Source of the DNA: Henriciella sp.
GTDB lineage: Bacteria; Pseudomonadota; Alphaproteobacteria; Caulobacterales; Hyphomonadaceae
NCBI GenBank assembly: GCA_021776655.1
Contig: JAJFFK010000039.1
Coordinates: forward strand, 1-64,000
Direction: 5' to 3'
Length of the DNA: 64,000 bases
The notes below the pieces were generated by a model that saw only the letters and a list, made by a program, of their open reading frames with translations, was not told the DNA's origin and made no database searches. A program made the position numbers and the translations under genes. Of the stretch, positions 52,081 through 61,112 are shown one piece after another. The stretch's first letter is position 1; each line of letters opens with the position of its first letter.

Positions 52081-52209
52081 GCCGGGATATTTCCAGGTGC
52101 CTTGTTTGCCTTTGCGGGCATTAGAATCAGTTTGTACCACATCGTCCGCGCACCAAATGTTGGGTCGCTTGTGCAGATTGCGCTTACGCTTGTTTTCTAC
52201 CTGGTGTGG
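52081..52209 (+). pseudogene. 129-bp displaced copy of part of the LytTR regulator gene
   Basis: Bases 52081-52209 equal 50146-50274 with a single difference (T52098 against G50163). The piece corresponds to codons about 41-83 of the membrane part of the LytTR protein and has no start or rest of the gene. Its last 13 bases form the final codons and stop of the VOC gene on the other strand. The near-identity shows a recent copying event. Confidence 0.95.
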
Positions 52210-52574
52210 TGGGGGTCCCAGGCGATTTCGGTGCGTAGGCCATCTGGATCCTGGATGAAGACGGCTTTGGCCTCGCCGAACGTCTGAACGTCGGGCAGTG
52301 CAATTTCGGCGCTCTCAAACTTAACCAGGAGCGCGTCAAAAGCGCTGCTCGACTCGACTGAGAAAGCGAGATGGTTGAGGCCAGGGGCGTAACGGTCGTA
52401 TTTCAGCTCGGTCATGCACTCACGCAGGTCCACGGCAAAGCCTTCAGGGCTGAGCCAGACCCAATCGCGGGATTTATCAAAACCGAGCAACGGCAAGAGC
52501 ACGCCATAGAACTTACTGCTCTTGGCGAAATCAGAGGCCAGAATGACCAGATGGTCGAATTTTGGAGAGGCCAT
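52197..52574 (-). CDS. VOC (glyoxalase/bleomycin-resistance) family protein
   Basis: This 125-residue protein has the paired beta-alpha-beta-beta-beta fold of the vicinal oxygen chelate family. FDHLVILASDFAKSSKFYG begins the first module; LNHLAFSVESSSAFDAL and VFIQDPDGLRTEIAW form the second. His in FDHL, His in NHLAF and the C-terminal Glu are candidate metal ligands. The substrate is unknown. Its last residues (TR and stop) are encoded within a copied fragment of the LytTR gene, so the original C-terminus may have been longer or different. It starts 8 nt after the hydrolase gene, in the same direction. Confidence 0.85.
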   Translation of the reverse strand: MASPKFDHLVILASDFAKSSKFYGVLLPLLGFDKSRDWVWLSPEGFAVDLRECMTELKYDRYAPGLNHLAFSVESSSAFDALLVKFESAEIALPDVQTFGEAKAVFIQDPDGLRTEIAWDPHHTR

Positions 52575-52582
52575 AATGGCGT

Positions 52583-53338
52583 CTATTTCACAGGATCGTT
52601 GTCTTCCGGGGCGAGTGGCATGGCGCGTGGGATCGGCGGCTTGCGGCTACCGGCTTTGGCGGCGGCAGTTTCGGCTTCACGGCGCAGTTTTTGTTCATCA
52701 TCGACCAGGCGGCGATCAACATAGGCTTCGCAAATGTCGATCAGTTCATCATGCTTGTTGGCGAAGAAATGGTTGGCACCATCAATGCCCTCGCGTTCGA
52801 TCTCTTCGCCCTTCTGGATGCGCACTTTGGTCAGAGCGCGCTCAACGTCAGCGGGTTTGGAGATGGCGTCATTCTCACCTGAAATGATCAAGCCAGAGGC
52901 CGGGCAGGGCGCAAGGAAGCTGAAATCATAATGGTTGGCGGGCGGCGCAATTGCCAGGAAGCCGTCGATTTCTGGCCGACGCATCAGCAATTGCAACGTG
53001 ATCCAGGCACCGAAACTGTAGCCAGCACACCAGACATAGCGCGGGCTTTCAACCTTGCGCTCCATATAATCGAGCACGAAAGCGGCGTCTTCCAACTCGC
53101 CAATGCCCTGGTCATAGACGCCTTGGCTGCGCCCGACGCCGCGTGTGTTGAAGCGCAAAACGCCGAAGCCTTTCGACTCGAACATCTGGTGCAGGCGGAT
53201 GGTGATCGGGTCCTGCATTGAGCCACCGGCGCGCGGGTGCGGGTGCAGGATCAGAGCAATCGATGCACCTTCACTTGGCGGCGGTGTGTAACGGGCTTCG
53301 ATACGGCCCTGAGGACCCGGAATAAGAAGTTCGGCCAT
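52583..53338 (-). CDS. Alpha/beta-hydrolase (COG2945 type)
   Basis: This 251-residue protein fits the small alpha/beta-hydrolases annotated as COG2945. LILHPHPRAGGSM holds the oxyanion region, FNTRGVGRSQG is conserved, the nucleophile Ser is in CAGYSFGAW, and the His is in GANHFFANKHDEL. The Asp is probably in ISGENDAIS. The C-terminal 40 residues are charged and Pro-rich. No substrate is known for this group. It appears to be co-transcribed with the VOC gene downstream. Confidence 0.87.
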   Translation of the reverse strand: MAELLIPGPQGRIEARYTPPPSEGASIALILHPHPRAGGSMQDPITIRLHQMFESKGFGVLRFNTRGVGRSQGVYDQGIGELEDAAFVLDYMERKVESPRYVWCAGYSFGAWITLQLLMRRPEIDGFLAIAPPANHYDFSFLAPCPASGLIISGENDAISKPADVERALTKVRIQKGEEIEREGIDGANHFFANKHDELIDICEAYVDRRLVDDEQKLRREAETAAAKAGSRKPPIPRAMPLAPEDNDPVK

Positions 53339-53516
53339 GCGTCATGGATCTCGCTGTTGGCAGTGCATTTACGTGTGAATGGCGGTCTTAGGCGATGTGG
53401 GGTGGAAAATGCAAATTTTTCTGCACATGCAACACCAAAGGGGACCAGTCCAAGCGAACGCGTCGATTATAAGCCAGATAGTTTTAGGCCGTATTAGGGT
53501 GATTATTTGGACGTGG

Positions 53517-53882
53517 TTATGTCGGGGTGCAAAATATGATTCTATTGCCGGAAGGATCGGAAATAGGCATCTCGTCCTCACCCCAGGATTGGCGTTGGAC
53601 ACCGGGTCGCGCATACATATAGCCCTTATCATTGAGAATTTTGCAATAAGCCCGCACATCTTCTACAGTGATACGGATGCTGGCACCGGGGGCACTATCG
53701 CCATAATGCTCCGAAATATGCAGTACGCAATCGCCCTTGCGAACACCAAAATATAACGGTGTGCTGGGTTCAAGCCGGTGTTCAAACTCGATTTCAAATC
53801 CGAGGAAATCGATGTAGAAATCCTTCGTGGCTTTCTCGTCAAAGCTCCTCAAAATTGGGATGGGCGGTTCGAATTTCGTCAT
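53517..53882 (-). CDS. Bleomycin-resistance-type VOC protein
   Basis: This 121-residue protein resembles the bleomycin-binding branch of the VOC family: IPILRSFDEKATKDFYIDFL, then FEIEFEHRLEP, LYFGVRKGDCVLHISEH, and ISDPSGNRIIFC. Such proteins bind hydrophobic or glycopeptide compounds as dimers. It differs from the other VOC protein at 52197 in sequence and probably in function. It lies 14 nt after the PspB-like gene in the same direction. Bases 53339-53516 downstream show no gene. Confidence 0.85.
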   Translation of the reverse strand: MTKFEPPIPILRSFDEKATKDFYIDFLGFEIEFEHRLEPSTPLYFGVRKGDCVLHISEHYGDSAPGASIRITVEDVRAYCKILNDKGYMYARPGVQRQSWGEDEMPISDPSGNRIIFCTPT

Positions 53883-53896
53883 TAAGTCAAAAGAGC

Positions 53897-54157
53897 TTAA
53901 CTCTCTTGAAGCTTGTGGAATTCCCAGCGCAGTTCGGCTTCCTCGTCGGTGACGATGGTCTCAACCGCTTCGAGCCGGGTTTTTAGCGCGTCGATTTGGG
54001 ATTGCGAGGCTGCAAGTTCGGCTTTCAGGCGGGTGATTTCTTCAGAGCGGCGGGGGGAATCGTACCGCTCGCTTCGGGAGGAGCGGCGGCGAGAACGACG
54101 GCCTGTACACATGAAGAATGCCGGAATTAGCAGCCATATCATCCATGAATAGTCCAT
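53897..54157 (-). CDS. PspB-like small membrane protein
   Basis: This 86-residue protein has one N-terminal membrane helix (WMIWLLIPAFFMC), an Arg/Ser-rich stretch (RRSRRRSSRSERYDS), and a coiled coil (EITRLKAELAASQSQIDALK, then RLEAVETIVTDEEAELRWEF). This order and the ending resemble PspB of the phage-shock system, which binds PspC and PspA at the inner membrane. No other psp gene is nearby. ATG 54157 is clear because GGGAGGTG lies just before it. It is divergent from the iscS-suf operon. Confidence 0.7.
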   Translation of the reverse strand: MDYSWMIWLLIPAFFMCTGRRSRRRSSRSERYDSPRRSEEITRLKAELAASQSQIDALKTRLEAVETIVTDEEAELRWEFHKLQES

Positions 54158-54266
54158 TTTCACCTCCCTTGCTCTTATTGTATATCGATAAAACGGTGAG
54201 GTGTCAAATATTTTCAAGTGCGTTTGCGATGCCAAAGAGATTGGTGTTCGGGCCTGCGCGTCGTAT

Positions 54267-55418
54267 ATGAGCGTCATGATCTATGCTGATTACAATGCCA
54301 CGGCGCCTTTGCGACCGGAAGCGCGTGAGGCGATGCTCGCCGCGATGCAGGCGGACGCGAACCCGTCTTCGGTGCACGGACCGGGGCGCGGGGCGCGTAA
54401 ACTGATTGAGACGGCGCGCGGGCAGGTTGCAACGGCCATCGGCGCGCGGGCCCAAGACGTAGTGTTTACCAGCGGCGGAACCGAGGCGAGCGCGCTGGCC
54501 CTGATGGGCATTACCGCGCAGCTTGATGGCAAGTGTACATTCCTCATCTCGGCAATTGAGCATGAAGCGGTGGTCAAGAATGCGGGCCATGCCGGGGTGG
54601 CTGTTGAGACCGCGTATGTCACGACGCAGGGTGTGCTCGATCTCGATTGGCTGCGCGACCGGCTGGCGCGCTGGGATGTGGCGCGCGATGGCCTGCCAGT
54701 TCTGGCGATCATGCTGGCGAATAATGAAACCGGGGTGATCCAGCCGGTGGCAGAAGCCGCCGCAATGGTGCGCGAGGCCGGTGGTCTGACCCATTGCGAC
54801 GGCGTGCAGGGGCTCGCCAAGACACAAGTCAATGTAGGTCTGCTCGGCGTCGATTATCTCGCACTGTCGGCGCACAAGGTTGGCGGTCCAGCGGGCTGCG
54901 GCGCGCTGTGGCTGCGTAGCGGTGCGCCGCTGAAACCGGTATTGTTTGGCGGCGGGCAGGAGCGGTCCTTGCGCTCTGGCACTGAGAACCTGATCGGGAT
55001 TGCCGGGTTTGGCGCGGCGGCAGAGGCGGGCGTGCGCGATATGGCCAAGTTGCAGGGCCTCAGCACGGCGCGCGATGCGATGGAGGCGCGGCTGAAATCG
55101 GAAGCGGGCGTGACCGTGTTTGGCGAGGGCGCTGAGCGGTTGGCGCAGACATCGAACTTTGCGATTGCTGGGTTCGCCGCTGAGACGCAGGTTATGGCGA
55201 TGGATCTTGGCGGCGTGGCGATATCGTCCGGCGCGGCCTGTTCCAGCGGCAAGGTGAAACGATCTTTGATCCTGTCGGCGATGGGGGTCGATGATGGGCT
55301 TGCACAATCGGCGATCCGCACCAGTTATGGATGGAACACCGATCTATCGGATTTTGACCGAACAGCGGATGCGTGGCTGGAAGCGGCGCGACGTACGGTC
55401 TTGAAGGAAAACGCGTAA
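54267..55418 (+). CDS. iscS: Class V cysteine desulfurase, IscS/NifS type
   Basis: This 383-residue PLP enzyme releases sulfur from cysteine for Fe-S assembly. [15 protein letters not shown] and [12 protein letters not shown] bind the cofactor, the PLP Lys is in [11 protein letters not shown] near residue 205, and the active Cys is in [14 protein letters not shown] near 325. It heads the cluster iscS-sufB-(lipoprotein)-sufC-sufD-sufS-sufT-sufA, an arrangement known in alphaproteobacteria, often with an Rrf2/IscR-type regulator first; none is present here. The start is ATG 54267 or 54276. Its stop overlaps the sufB start as TAATG. Confidence 0.93.
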   Translation: MSVMIYADYNATAPLRPEAREAMLAAMQADANPSSVHGPGRGARKLIETARGQVATAIGARAQDVVFTSGGTEASALALMGITAQLDGKCTFLISAIEHEAVVKNAGHAGVAVETAYVTTQGVLDLDWLRDRLARWDVARDGLPVLAIMLANNETGVIQPVAEAAAMVREAGGLTHCDGVQGLAKTQVNVGLLGVDYLALSAHKVGGPAGCGALWLRSGAPLKPVLFGGGQERSLRSGTENLIGIAGFGAAAEAGVRDMAKLQGLSTARDAMEARLKSEAGVTVFGEGAERLAQTSNFAIAGFAAETQVMAMDLGGVAISSGAACSSGKVKRSLILSAMGVDDGLAQSAIRTSYGWNTDLSDFDRTADAWLEAARRTVLKENA

Positions 55419-56980
55419 TGGATTGCTGCGGCGGAATTGATGATCACGACGAAGACTGCGCCGAGGTGAAGGTGAAGGACTCGATTGATGAGGGCACGGT
55501 TGCGGCGGCAAAAGCGCTGGAGTCGGAGAACTATTCGGCTGGGTTTTCCACCGAGATTGAGACCGAGTATGCGCCGATTGGCCTGAACGAAGATATTGTC
55601 CGCTTCATCTCGGTCAAGAAGGAAGAGCCGGAATGGCTGCTTGCGTGGCGGCTGAAAGCGTATGAGCGCTGGCTGACGATGACAGAGCCTGACTGGGCGA
55701 TGGTGCGCTATACCAAGATTGACTACCAGAAAATATACTTCTACGCCGCGCCGAAAGCCGGGGCGAATTACGCAACGATTGACGACGTTCCGCAGGAAAT
55801 TCTCGACACCTATAAGAAGCTTGGCATTCCGTTGAGGGAAGCTGAGGTGTTACTCGGTGTGGAGGGCGCGGCTGAAACGGCGGCGACGGCGCGTGAGACC
55901 CCACGCGTGGCGGTCGATGCGGTGTTCGACAGCGTTTCTGTGGCGACGACGTTCCGGGCCGAGCTGGCCAAGGCGGGCGTGATTTTCATGTCGATCTCTG
56001 AGGCGGTGCACGAGTATCCCGACCTGATCAAGAAATATCTCGGAACTGTGGTGCCACAATCGGACAATTATTTCGCGACGCTGAACTGCGCTGTGTTCTC
56101 GGATGGGACATTTGTCTACATCCCGCCGGGAGTGCGCTGCCCGATGGAGCTCTCGACCTATTTCCGGATGAATGCCGAGAATACCGGACAGTTTGAACGC
56201 ACGCTGATCATTGCCGACAAGGGTAGCTATGTCAGCTATCTTGAAGGCTGTACCGCGCCGATGCGCGACGAGAACCAGCTCCACGCGGCGGTGGTCGAGC
56301 TGGTCGCACTGGAAGATGCCGAGATCAAATACTCGACGGTGCAGAACTGGTGGCCGGGCGACGAGAATGGCAAAGGCGGGATCTATAATTTCGTCACCAA
56401 GCGCGGCGATTGCCGGGGCGACCGTTCGAAAATCTCTTGGACGCAAGTTGAGACCGGCTCGGCGATCACCTGGAAATATCCGTCCTGCGTGCTGCGCGGC
56501 GACGATAGTGTTGGCGAGTTCTATTCGATCGCGGTGACCAATGGTCGGCAAATGGCCGATACCGGGACCAAGATGATCCATCTCGGCAAGCGCACCAAAT
56601 CGCGGATCATCTCCAAGGGCATCTCGGCGGGCAAATCTGACAACACCTATCGCGGGCTGGTATCAGTGAACAAGAAGGCTGAACAGGCGCGCAACTTTAC
56701 CCAATGCGATAGCCTGCTCATCGGCGGCGATTGCGGCGCGCATACAGTGCCCTATGTCGAGAACCGCCGCATGGATGCGCAGCTGGAACACGAAGCGACA
56801 ACGACGAAACTGTCGGATGAGCAGCTATTCTACGTGCGCCAGCGCGGCATCGGCGAGGAAGAGGCAGTCGCCCTGCTGGTCAACGGCTTCGTGCGCGATG
56901 TGCTACAGCATTTGCCAATGGAATTCGCGGTTGAAGCGCAAAGCCTGCTGAAGGTGAGTTTGGAGGGGAGCGTTGGGTAG
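55418..56980 (+). CDS. sufB: Fe-S cluster scaffold subunit SufB
   Basis: This 520-residue protein is the main scaffold of the SufBC2D complex. The conserved body starts at about residue 45 ([20 protein letters not shown]) and includes [33 protein letters not shown] and [15 protein letters not shown]. The C-terminal segment has [20 protein letters not shown]. It begins [14 protein letters not shown], an unusual Cys/Asp-rich extension not expected in SufB. A later GTG could be the true start, but ATG 55418 overlaps the iscS stop, typical of coupling. Confidence 0.95.
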   Translation: MDCCGGIDDHDEDCAEVKVKDSIDEGTVAAAKALESENYSAGFSTEIETEYAPIGLNEDIVRFISVKKEEPEWLLAWRLKAYERWLTMTEPDWAMVRYTKIDYQKIYFYAAPKAGANYATIDDVPQEILDTYKKLGIPLREAEVLLGVEGAAETAATARETPRVAVDAVFDSVSVATTFRAELAKAGVIFMSISEAVHEYPDLIKKYLGTVVPQSDNYFATLNCAVFSDGTFVYIPPGVRCPMELSTYFRMNAENTGQFERTLIIADKGSYVSYLEGCTAPMRDENQLHAAVVELVALEDAEIKYSTVQNWWPGDENGKGGIYNFVTKRGDCRGDRSKISWTQVETGSAITWKYPSCVLRGDDSVGEFYSIAVTNGRQMADTGTKMIHLGKRTKSRIISKGISAGKSDNTYRGLVSVNKKAEQARNFTQCDSLLIGGDCGAHTVPYVENRRMDAQLEHEATTTKLSDEQLFYVRQRGIGEEEAVALLVNGFVRDVLQHLPMEFAVEAQSLLKVSLEGSVG

Positions 56981-57356
56981 GTTTTTCGCTTTTCTTGCCA
57001 TGGCGCTTACACTCAGCGGATGCAACTTGTTTGAAGATCCGGTCAGCCGGCAATTATCGTGGACCAAATCAGCTAAGTTCATGCAAACAGTTCCGTTGAA
57101 GCAGACTGAATTGGCCGAAGGTACGGAGCTTGTTGACGCCCTTGCTCGGTTGGAGCACTGGGGGTGGACCCGCGAGCAGGTGTTGTTTGTCTGGTATGCA
57201 CAGCAACTGGAAAGCCCTCTGGCGACGACGACAATAATTTATACCAAGCCAGATAGTACGTGGGTGTGTGGACTCAATCGGTTTGTGTTTATCGAACATG
57301 CCGATGGGAGTGTCGTTTCGGCGTTAGGCGCGACCGGTGAAGCAGGATGCTTATAA
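56973..57356 (+). CDS. Small lipoprotein inside the suf operon, unknown function
   Basis: This 127-residue protein starts at TTG 56973, overlapping the sufB stop by 8 bp, with GGAGGGG a few bases before it. A signal sequence ends in a lipobox (LTLSGC, Cys17). The mature part has no motif I know ([40 protein letters not shown]) and holds two more Cys residues besides the lipid-anchored one. Being exported, it cannot act directly with the cytoplasmic Suf proteins. A 77-bp gap separates it from sufC. Confidence 0.7.
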   Translation: MGRFFAFLAMALTLSGCNLFEDPVSRQLSWTKSAKFMQTVPLKQTELAEGTELVDALARLEHWGWTREQVLFVWYAQQLESPLATTTIIYTKPDSTWVCGLNRFVFIEHADGSVVSALGATGEAGCL

Positions 57357-57433
57357 GGGCGGACATGCCGCTTTTATTGAGCTTCCTCGTTCAGCGGCGT
57401 TTGGCCCTTTGATTTCTGCACATTAAGCTCTAC

Positions 57434-58204
57434 ATGCGCACCATGTTGAAACTTGATAATCTATCCGCCCAAGTTGGCGAAGGTGATGCGGCCAAGACGC
57501 TGCTGAATGGCTTGTCGCTGGAGGTGCCTGCGGGCGAGGTTCATGCCATCATGGGGCCGAATGGCGCGGGTAAATCGACGCTGTCTTATGTCCTGACCGG
57601 GAAACCGGGCTATCAGGTGCTCGGCGGCACCGCGACGCTGGACGGCGAAAACCTGCTGGATATGGACCCGGAAGCGCGCGCGACCAGCGGTCTGTTCCTG
57701 TCTTTCCAGTATCCGGTTGAGATCCCCGGCGTGCCGGTGATGACGTTCGTGCGCACCGCAATGAATGCCCAGCGCAAGGCGCGCGGCGAGGATGAAATTT
57801 CTGCGCCCGCTTTCATAAAGCTGTCGCGCGAGATTGCCGCGCAACTGAAACTGACACCGGAGATGTTGAAACGCCCGGTCAATGTCGGCTTTTCGGGCGG
57901 CGAGAAAAAGCGGCTGGAAATCTATCAGATGATGATGCTGGGGCCGCGTTTTGCGATTCTGGACGAGACCGATAGCGGGCTGGACATTGATGCGCTGCGC
58001 ACGGTGGCGGATGGCGTGAATGCCCTGCGCGCGCCGGATCGAGGCATGCTTGTCATCACGCATTATCAGCGCCTGCTCGACTATATCAAACCCGACAAGG
58101 TGCACGTTTTGTCAGCCGGAAAAATCATCAAGACGGGCGGGCCGGAACTGGCTCTACGGCTTGAGGATGAAGGCTATGACGGGGTGATCGGAGAGGCGGC
58201 GTAA
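57434..58204 (+). CDS. sufC: Suf complex ATPase SufC
   Basis: This 256-residue ABC-type ATPase drives Fe-S assembly on SufBD. Walker A is GPNGAGKST near residue 40, followed by the Q-loop (SFQYPVEIPGV), the signature FSGGEKKR near 153, Walker B with AILDETDSGLDID, and the H-loop His in VITHYQRLLDYI. The extended DETDSGLD is typical for SufC. The start is ATG 57434 or 57443; neither has a strong ribosome-binding site. The stop overlaps the sufD start as TAATG. Confidence 0.96.
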   Translation: MRTMLKLDNLSAQVGEGDAAKTLLNGLSLEVPAGEVHAIMGPNGAGKSTLSYVLTGKPGYQVLGGTATLDGENLLDMDPEARATSGLFLSFQYPVEIPGVPVMTFVRTAMNAQRKARGEDEISAPAFIKLSREIAAQLKLTPEMLKRPVNVGFSGGEKKRLEIYQMMMLGPRFAILDETDSGLDIDALRTVADGVNALRAPDRGMLVITHYQRLLDYIKPDKVHVLSAGKIIKTGGPELALRLEDEGYDGVIGEAA

Positions 58205-59451
58205 TGAGCGCCACAATTGCTGATCTCAAGGCGAAATTCCGCGATCCCAGCCCGGCAGAGCTGGAACTGATCGCGCGCTATGCGATGCTGCCCGAAGATG
58301 GACGGCGGACCCGCGCGTTTGAAGCCTTCGCGCTAACCGGCCTGCCACACCGGCGTATGGAAGCCTGGAAGTGGAGCGATTTTCGCAGCGCCCTGAGCGC
58401 GGTCGAGAGCGCCAAACATACCGGTCATGGTGCGGCACTGCCGAGCGCAGATGATGCCATCGTCCTGCGGGTCTCGGCGAGGGGAATTGACCTGCCCAAG
58501 GCCGCGCCAGACGGGTTGATTTTTCATCAGCAGACAGATGCGCCCGCCCTCGGCAATGCTGAGCAGGTGCCGCTGGCGGCGATGACGGCCGCATTGGTGG
58601 GCCGGGTTGGCGGCATGGATACGCTGGTGGTTGAGGTGACAGGTGTGGTCAAAGCGCCGCTGCACGTGATCTGCGCCGGTGACCGCGACGAGACGAATTT
58701 TGCCCGCATACAGGTTGTGGTGCGCCCCGGCGTGTCGCTTGAGATTGTCGAGAGCCATCTTGGCGGCGCGGGGTTTTCGTCCTTCCTGATCGAGATTGCG
58801 ATGCATCAGGGCGGCGCCGTGCGGCGCACCGTATTGCAGCGCGGCGGCGTCGACGAGGCGCAAGCCATCACGGCGCTGATCGAACTAGGCGAAGGCTCTG
58901 TGTACTCGCAAACCGTGCTGGCTTTTGGGGCAAAAGTGGCGCGGATCGAAACGGAGGTGACGCATCAGGAAAGCGGCAGCAAAGCCGAGCTGAACGCGGC
59001 CTATCTCTGCGGCGACGGCTTTCATGCTGACATTACCACGCATGTGCGCCACGGCGCGCCGTCTTGCACGACACGGCAAGTTACCAAGGGCGCTGTGCTG
59101 AACGGCGGCACTGGCGTGTTCCAGGGCAAGTTTCATGTCCCGCGCCATATCGGTCAGCATACCTACGCTGACATGCAGCATCAGGCATTGCTGCTCGAAG
59201 ACGGCGCGCAAGTATTTGCCAAGCCAGAGCTTGAAATCTATGCCGACGATGTTGAATGCGCGCACGGCAACACGTCCGGGGCGCTGGACCTCGAACAATT
59301 GTTCTACTTGCGCCAGCGCGGGATACCTCTGGTACAGGCGCGCGCGATGCTGACGCAGGCGTTTATCGCTGAAGCACTGGACACTGCGAATGAGGACGCC
59401 CGCGTAGCGATGCTTGAGGCGGCGCGGGACTTTCTGGAGGCGGTGAGCTGA
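58204..59451 (+). CDS. sufD: Fe-S assembly protein SufD
   Basis: This 415-residue protein is the partner of SufB in the SufBC2D complex, needed for iron entry. The N-terminal helical part includes GLPHRRMEAWKWSDFR. The central beta-helix and the C-terminal segment with GVFQGKFHVPRHIGQHTYAD, ECAHGNTSGALDLEQLFYLR and GIPLVQARAMLTQAF are characteristic. It overlaps sufC at its start and sufS at its end (TGATG). Confidence 0.94.
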   Translation: MSATIADLKAKFRDPSPAELELIARYAMLPEDGRRTRAFEAFALTGLPHRRMEAWKWSDFRSALSAVESAKHTGHGAALPSADDAIVLRVSARGIDLPKAAPDGLIFHQQTDAPALGNAEQVPLAAMTAALVGRVGGMDTLVVEVTGVVKAPLHVICAGDRDETNFARIQVVVRPGVSLEIVESHLGGAGFSSFLIEIAMHQGGAVRRTVLQRGGVDEAQAITALIELGEGSVYSQTVLAFGAKVARIETEVTHQESGSKAELNAAYLCGDGFHADITTHVRHGAPSCTTRQVTKGAVLNGGTGVFQGKFHVPRHIGQHTYADMQHQALLLEDGAQVFAKPELEIYADDVECAHGNTSGALDLEQLFYLRQRGIPLVQARAMLTQAFIAEALDTANEDARVAMLEAARDFLEAVS

Positions 59452-60677
59452 TGACCCACCGTTCGTTCGACATAGATGCGATCCGCGCTGAGTTTCCGAT
59501 CCTTGCCCGGCAGGTGAACGGCAAGCCGCTGGTCTATCTGGATAATGCCGCGAGTGCGCAGAAACCCGATGCGGTGATCGACGCGATGGGAACCCAAGCC
59601 CGCACGGCTTATGCCAATGTGCATCGCGGCCTGCATACGCTGGCAAACGAGACCACTGACGCCTTCGAGGCGGCGCGCGAAACCGTTCGGAAATTCATCA
59701 ATGCCGGGTCTGTGAATGAGGTGATCTTCACCAAAGGCGGCACTGAGGCGATCAATCTGGTCGCGTCCGGGATTGCCGGAGAGATCAAGCCCGGCGACGA
59801 GATTGTCCTATCCGTGATGGAGCATCATTCGAATATTGTGCCTTGGCATTTCCTGCGTGAACGCCATGGCGCGGTGCTGAAATGGGTGGATGTTGATGCG
59901 ACCGGCGCGCTGGATATGGCGGCGTTGAAAGCGGCGGTCGGGCCGAAGACGCGGATGGTCGCGATGGCGCATATGTCGAACGTGCTGGGCACGGTGACAG
60001 ACGCAGCTGAGATTGTCGCAATTGCGCATGCGGCGGGGGCGGAAGTGCTGTTCGATGGCTGTCAGGCCGGGGTGCATCTGCCTGTCGATGTACAGGCGAT
60101 TGATTGCGACTATTACGTTCTGACCGGGCACAAGATTTACGGACCGACCGGCATAGGCGCGCTATATGGCAAGGCGGCGTCGCTAGCGCGACTGCGACCG
60201 TATCAGGGCGGCGGTGAGATGATTGAAGTGGTCGAGAAGACCCGCGTGACCTATAATCAAGCGCCGCACAAATTCGAAGCCGGGACACCGCCAATCCTCG
60301 AAGCCATCGGTTTTGGCGCGGCGATCAACTGGCTGGCGCAGTTCGATATGGCGGAGGTTCAGGCGCACGAGCACGCGCTATATGAACGCGCGATTGAGGG
60401 TGTTCGCGGCGTGAATGGCCTGACGGTGCATGGTACAGCGGCGGGGAAGGGGGCGGTGCTGTCTTTCTCAATCGAGGGTACACATCCCCATGACCTTGCG
60501 CAGATTATGGACCGCTACGGCGTTGCTGTGCGTGCGGGGCATCATTGTGCGCAACCCCTGATGCAGCATCTCGGCGTATCTGCTACGGCGCGGGCGAGTT
60601 TCGGGATCTATAATACCGCAGCAGAAGTGGACACCTTCATTGAAGCGCTACACAAAGCGCGCGGCATGCTTATATAG
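59451..60677 (+). CDS. sufS: Cysteine desulfurase SufS
   Basis: This 408-residue group II cysteine desulfurase supplies sulfur to the Suf scaffold. YLDNAASAQKP binds at the active site, the PLP Lys is in LTGHKIYGPTG near residue 226, and the catalytic Cys is in VRAGHHCAQPLM near 366. With the IscS-type enzyme at 54267 this gives two desulfurases in one operon. SufE and SufU are not in the window. A possible ribosome-binding site for sufT overlaps its stop codon. Confidence 0.95.
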   Translation: MTHRSFDIDAIRAEFPILARQVNGKPLVYLDNAASAQKPDAVIDAMGTQARTAYANVHRGLHTLANETTDAFEAARETVRKFINAGSVNEVIFTKGGTEAINLVASGIAGEIKPGDEIVLSVMEHHSNIVPWHFLRERHGAVLKWVDVDATGALDMAALKAAVGPKTRMVAMAHMSNVLGTVTDAAEIVAIAHAAGAEVLFDGCQAGVHLPVDVQAIDCDYYVLTGHKIYGPTGIGALYGKAASLARLRPYQGGGEMIEVVEKTRVTYNQAPHKFEAGTPPILEAIGFGAAINWLAQFDMAEVQAHEHALYERAIEGVRGVNGLTVHGTAAGKGAVLSFSIEGTHPHDLAQIMDRYGVAVRAGHHCAQPLMQHLGVSATARASFGIYNTAAEVDTFIEALHKARGMLI

Positions 60678-60684
60678 GAATATG

Positions 60685-61077
60685 ATGGCAGACGATTTGA
60701 CCCCTCGCGATGTGATTGACGTCTCTGCGCCCGCTGCAGAGGAGGCGTCTTCGGCGATCCCGCAAAAAGAATTGAACCGGATTACCGATGATCTGATCAC
60801 GGCGTTCAAATCTGTCTATGACCCTGAAATTCCTGTTGATATTTATGAACTTGGCCTGATCTACAAGGTTGATATTGATGATGACCGCAAGGTTGATATC
60901 GACATGACGCTGACCGCGCCGGGCTGTCCGGTGGCCGGTGATATGCCGGGCTGGATCGAAAATGCGGCGCGCACAGTTGCAGGCGTTACAGATGTCGAAG
61001 TGCGCCTGACCTTCGATCCGCCCTGGGATCCATCGCGGATGTCAGACGAAGCGCGCCTGGCGCTGAATATGCTTTAA
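60685..61077 (+). CDS. sufT: SUF-associated DUF59/MIP18 protein SufT
   Basis: This protein of about 130 residues belongs to the DUF59 (MIP18) family, which helps mature Fe-S proteins. The domain starts at about residue 35: VYDPEIPVDIYELGLIYKVD, then TLTAPGCPVAGDMPGWIENA with the conserved Cys, and VRLTFDPPWDPSRMSDEAR. ATG 60685 has AGGA five bases before it; ATG 60682 is an alternative. It follows sufS by 7 bp, consistent with one transcript. Confidence 0.93.
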   Translation: MADDLTPRDVIDVSAPAAEEASSAIPQKELNRITDDLITAFKSVYDPEIPVDIYELGLIYKVDIDDDRKVDIDMTLTAPGCPVAGDMPGWIENAARTVAGVTDVEVRLTFDPPWDPSRMSDEARLALNML

Positions 61078-61112
61078 TTGAAGCGTAAGTGCTTCGTAGT
61101 TATATAGAGATC

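Noticed and set aside
54204..55307. Long open frame (367 codons) opposite iscS
   Set aside because: It is antisense to a clear IscS, has no recognisable domain or ribosome-binding site, and follows from G+C-rich codon use.
55850..56581. Open frame of 243 codons opposite sufB
   Set aside because: It is a mirror of a conserved SufB region, with no start signal and no family resemblance.
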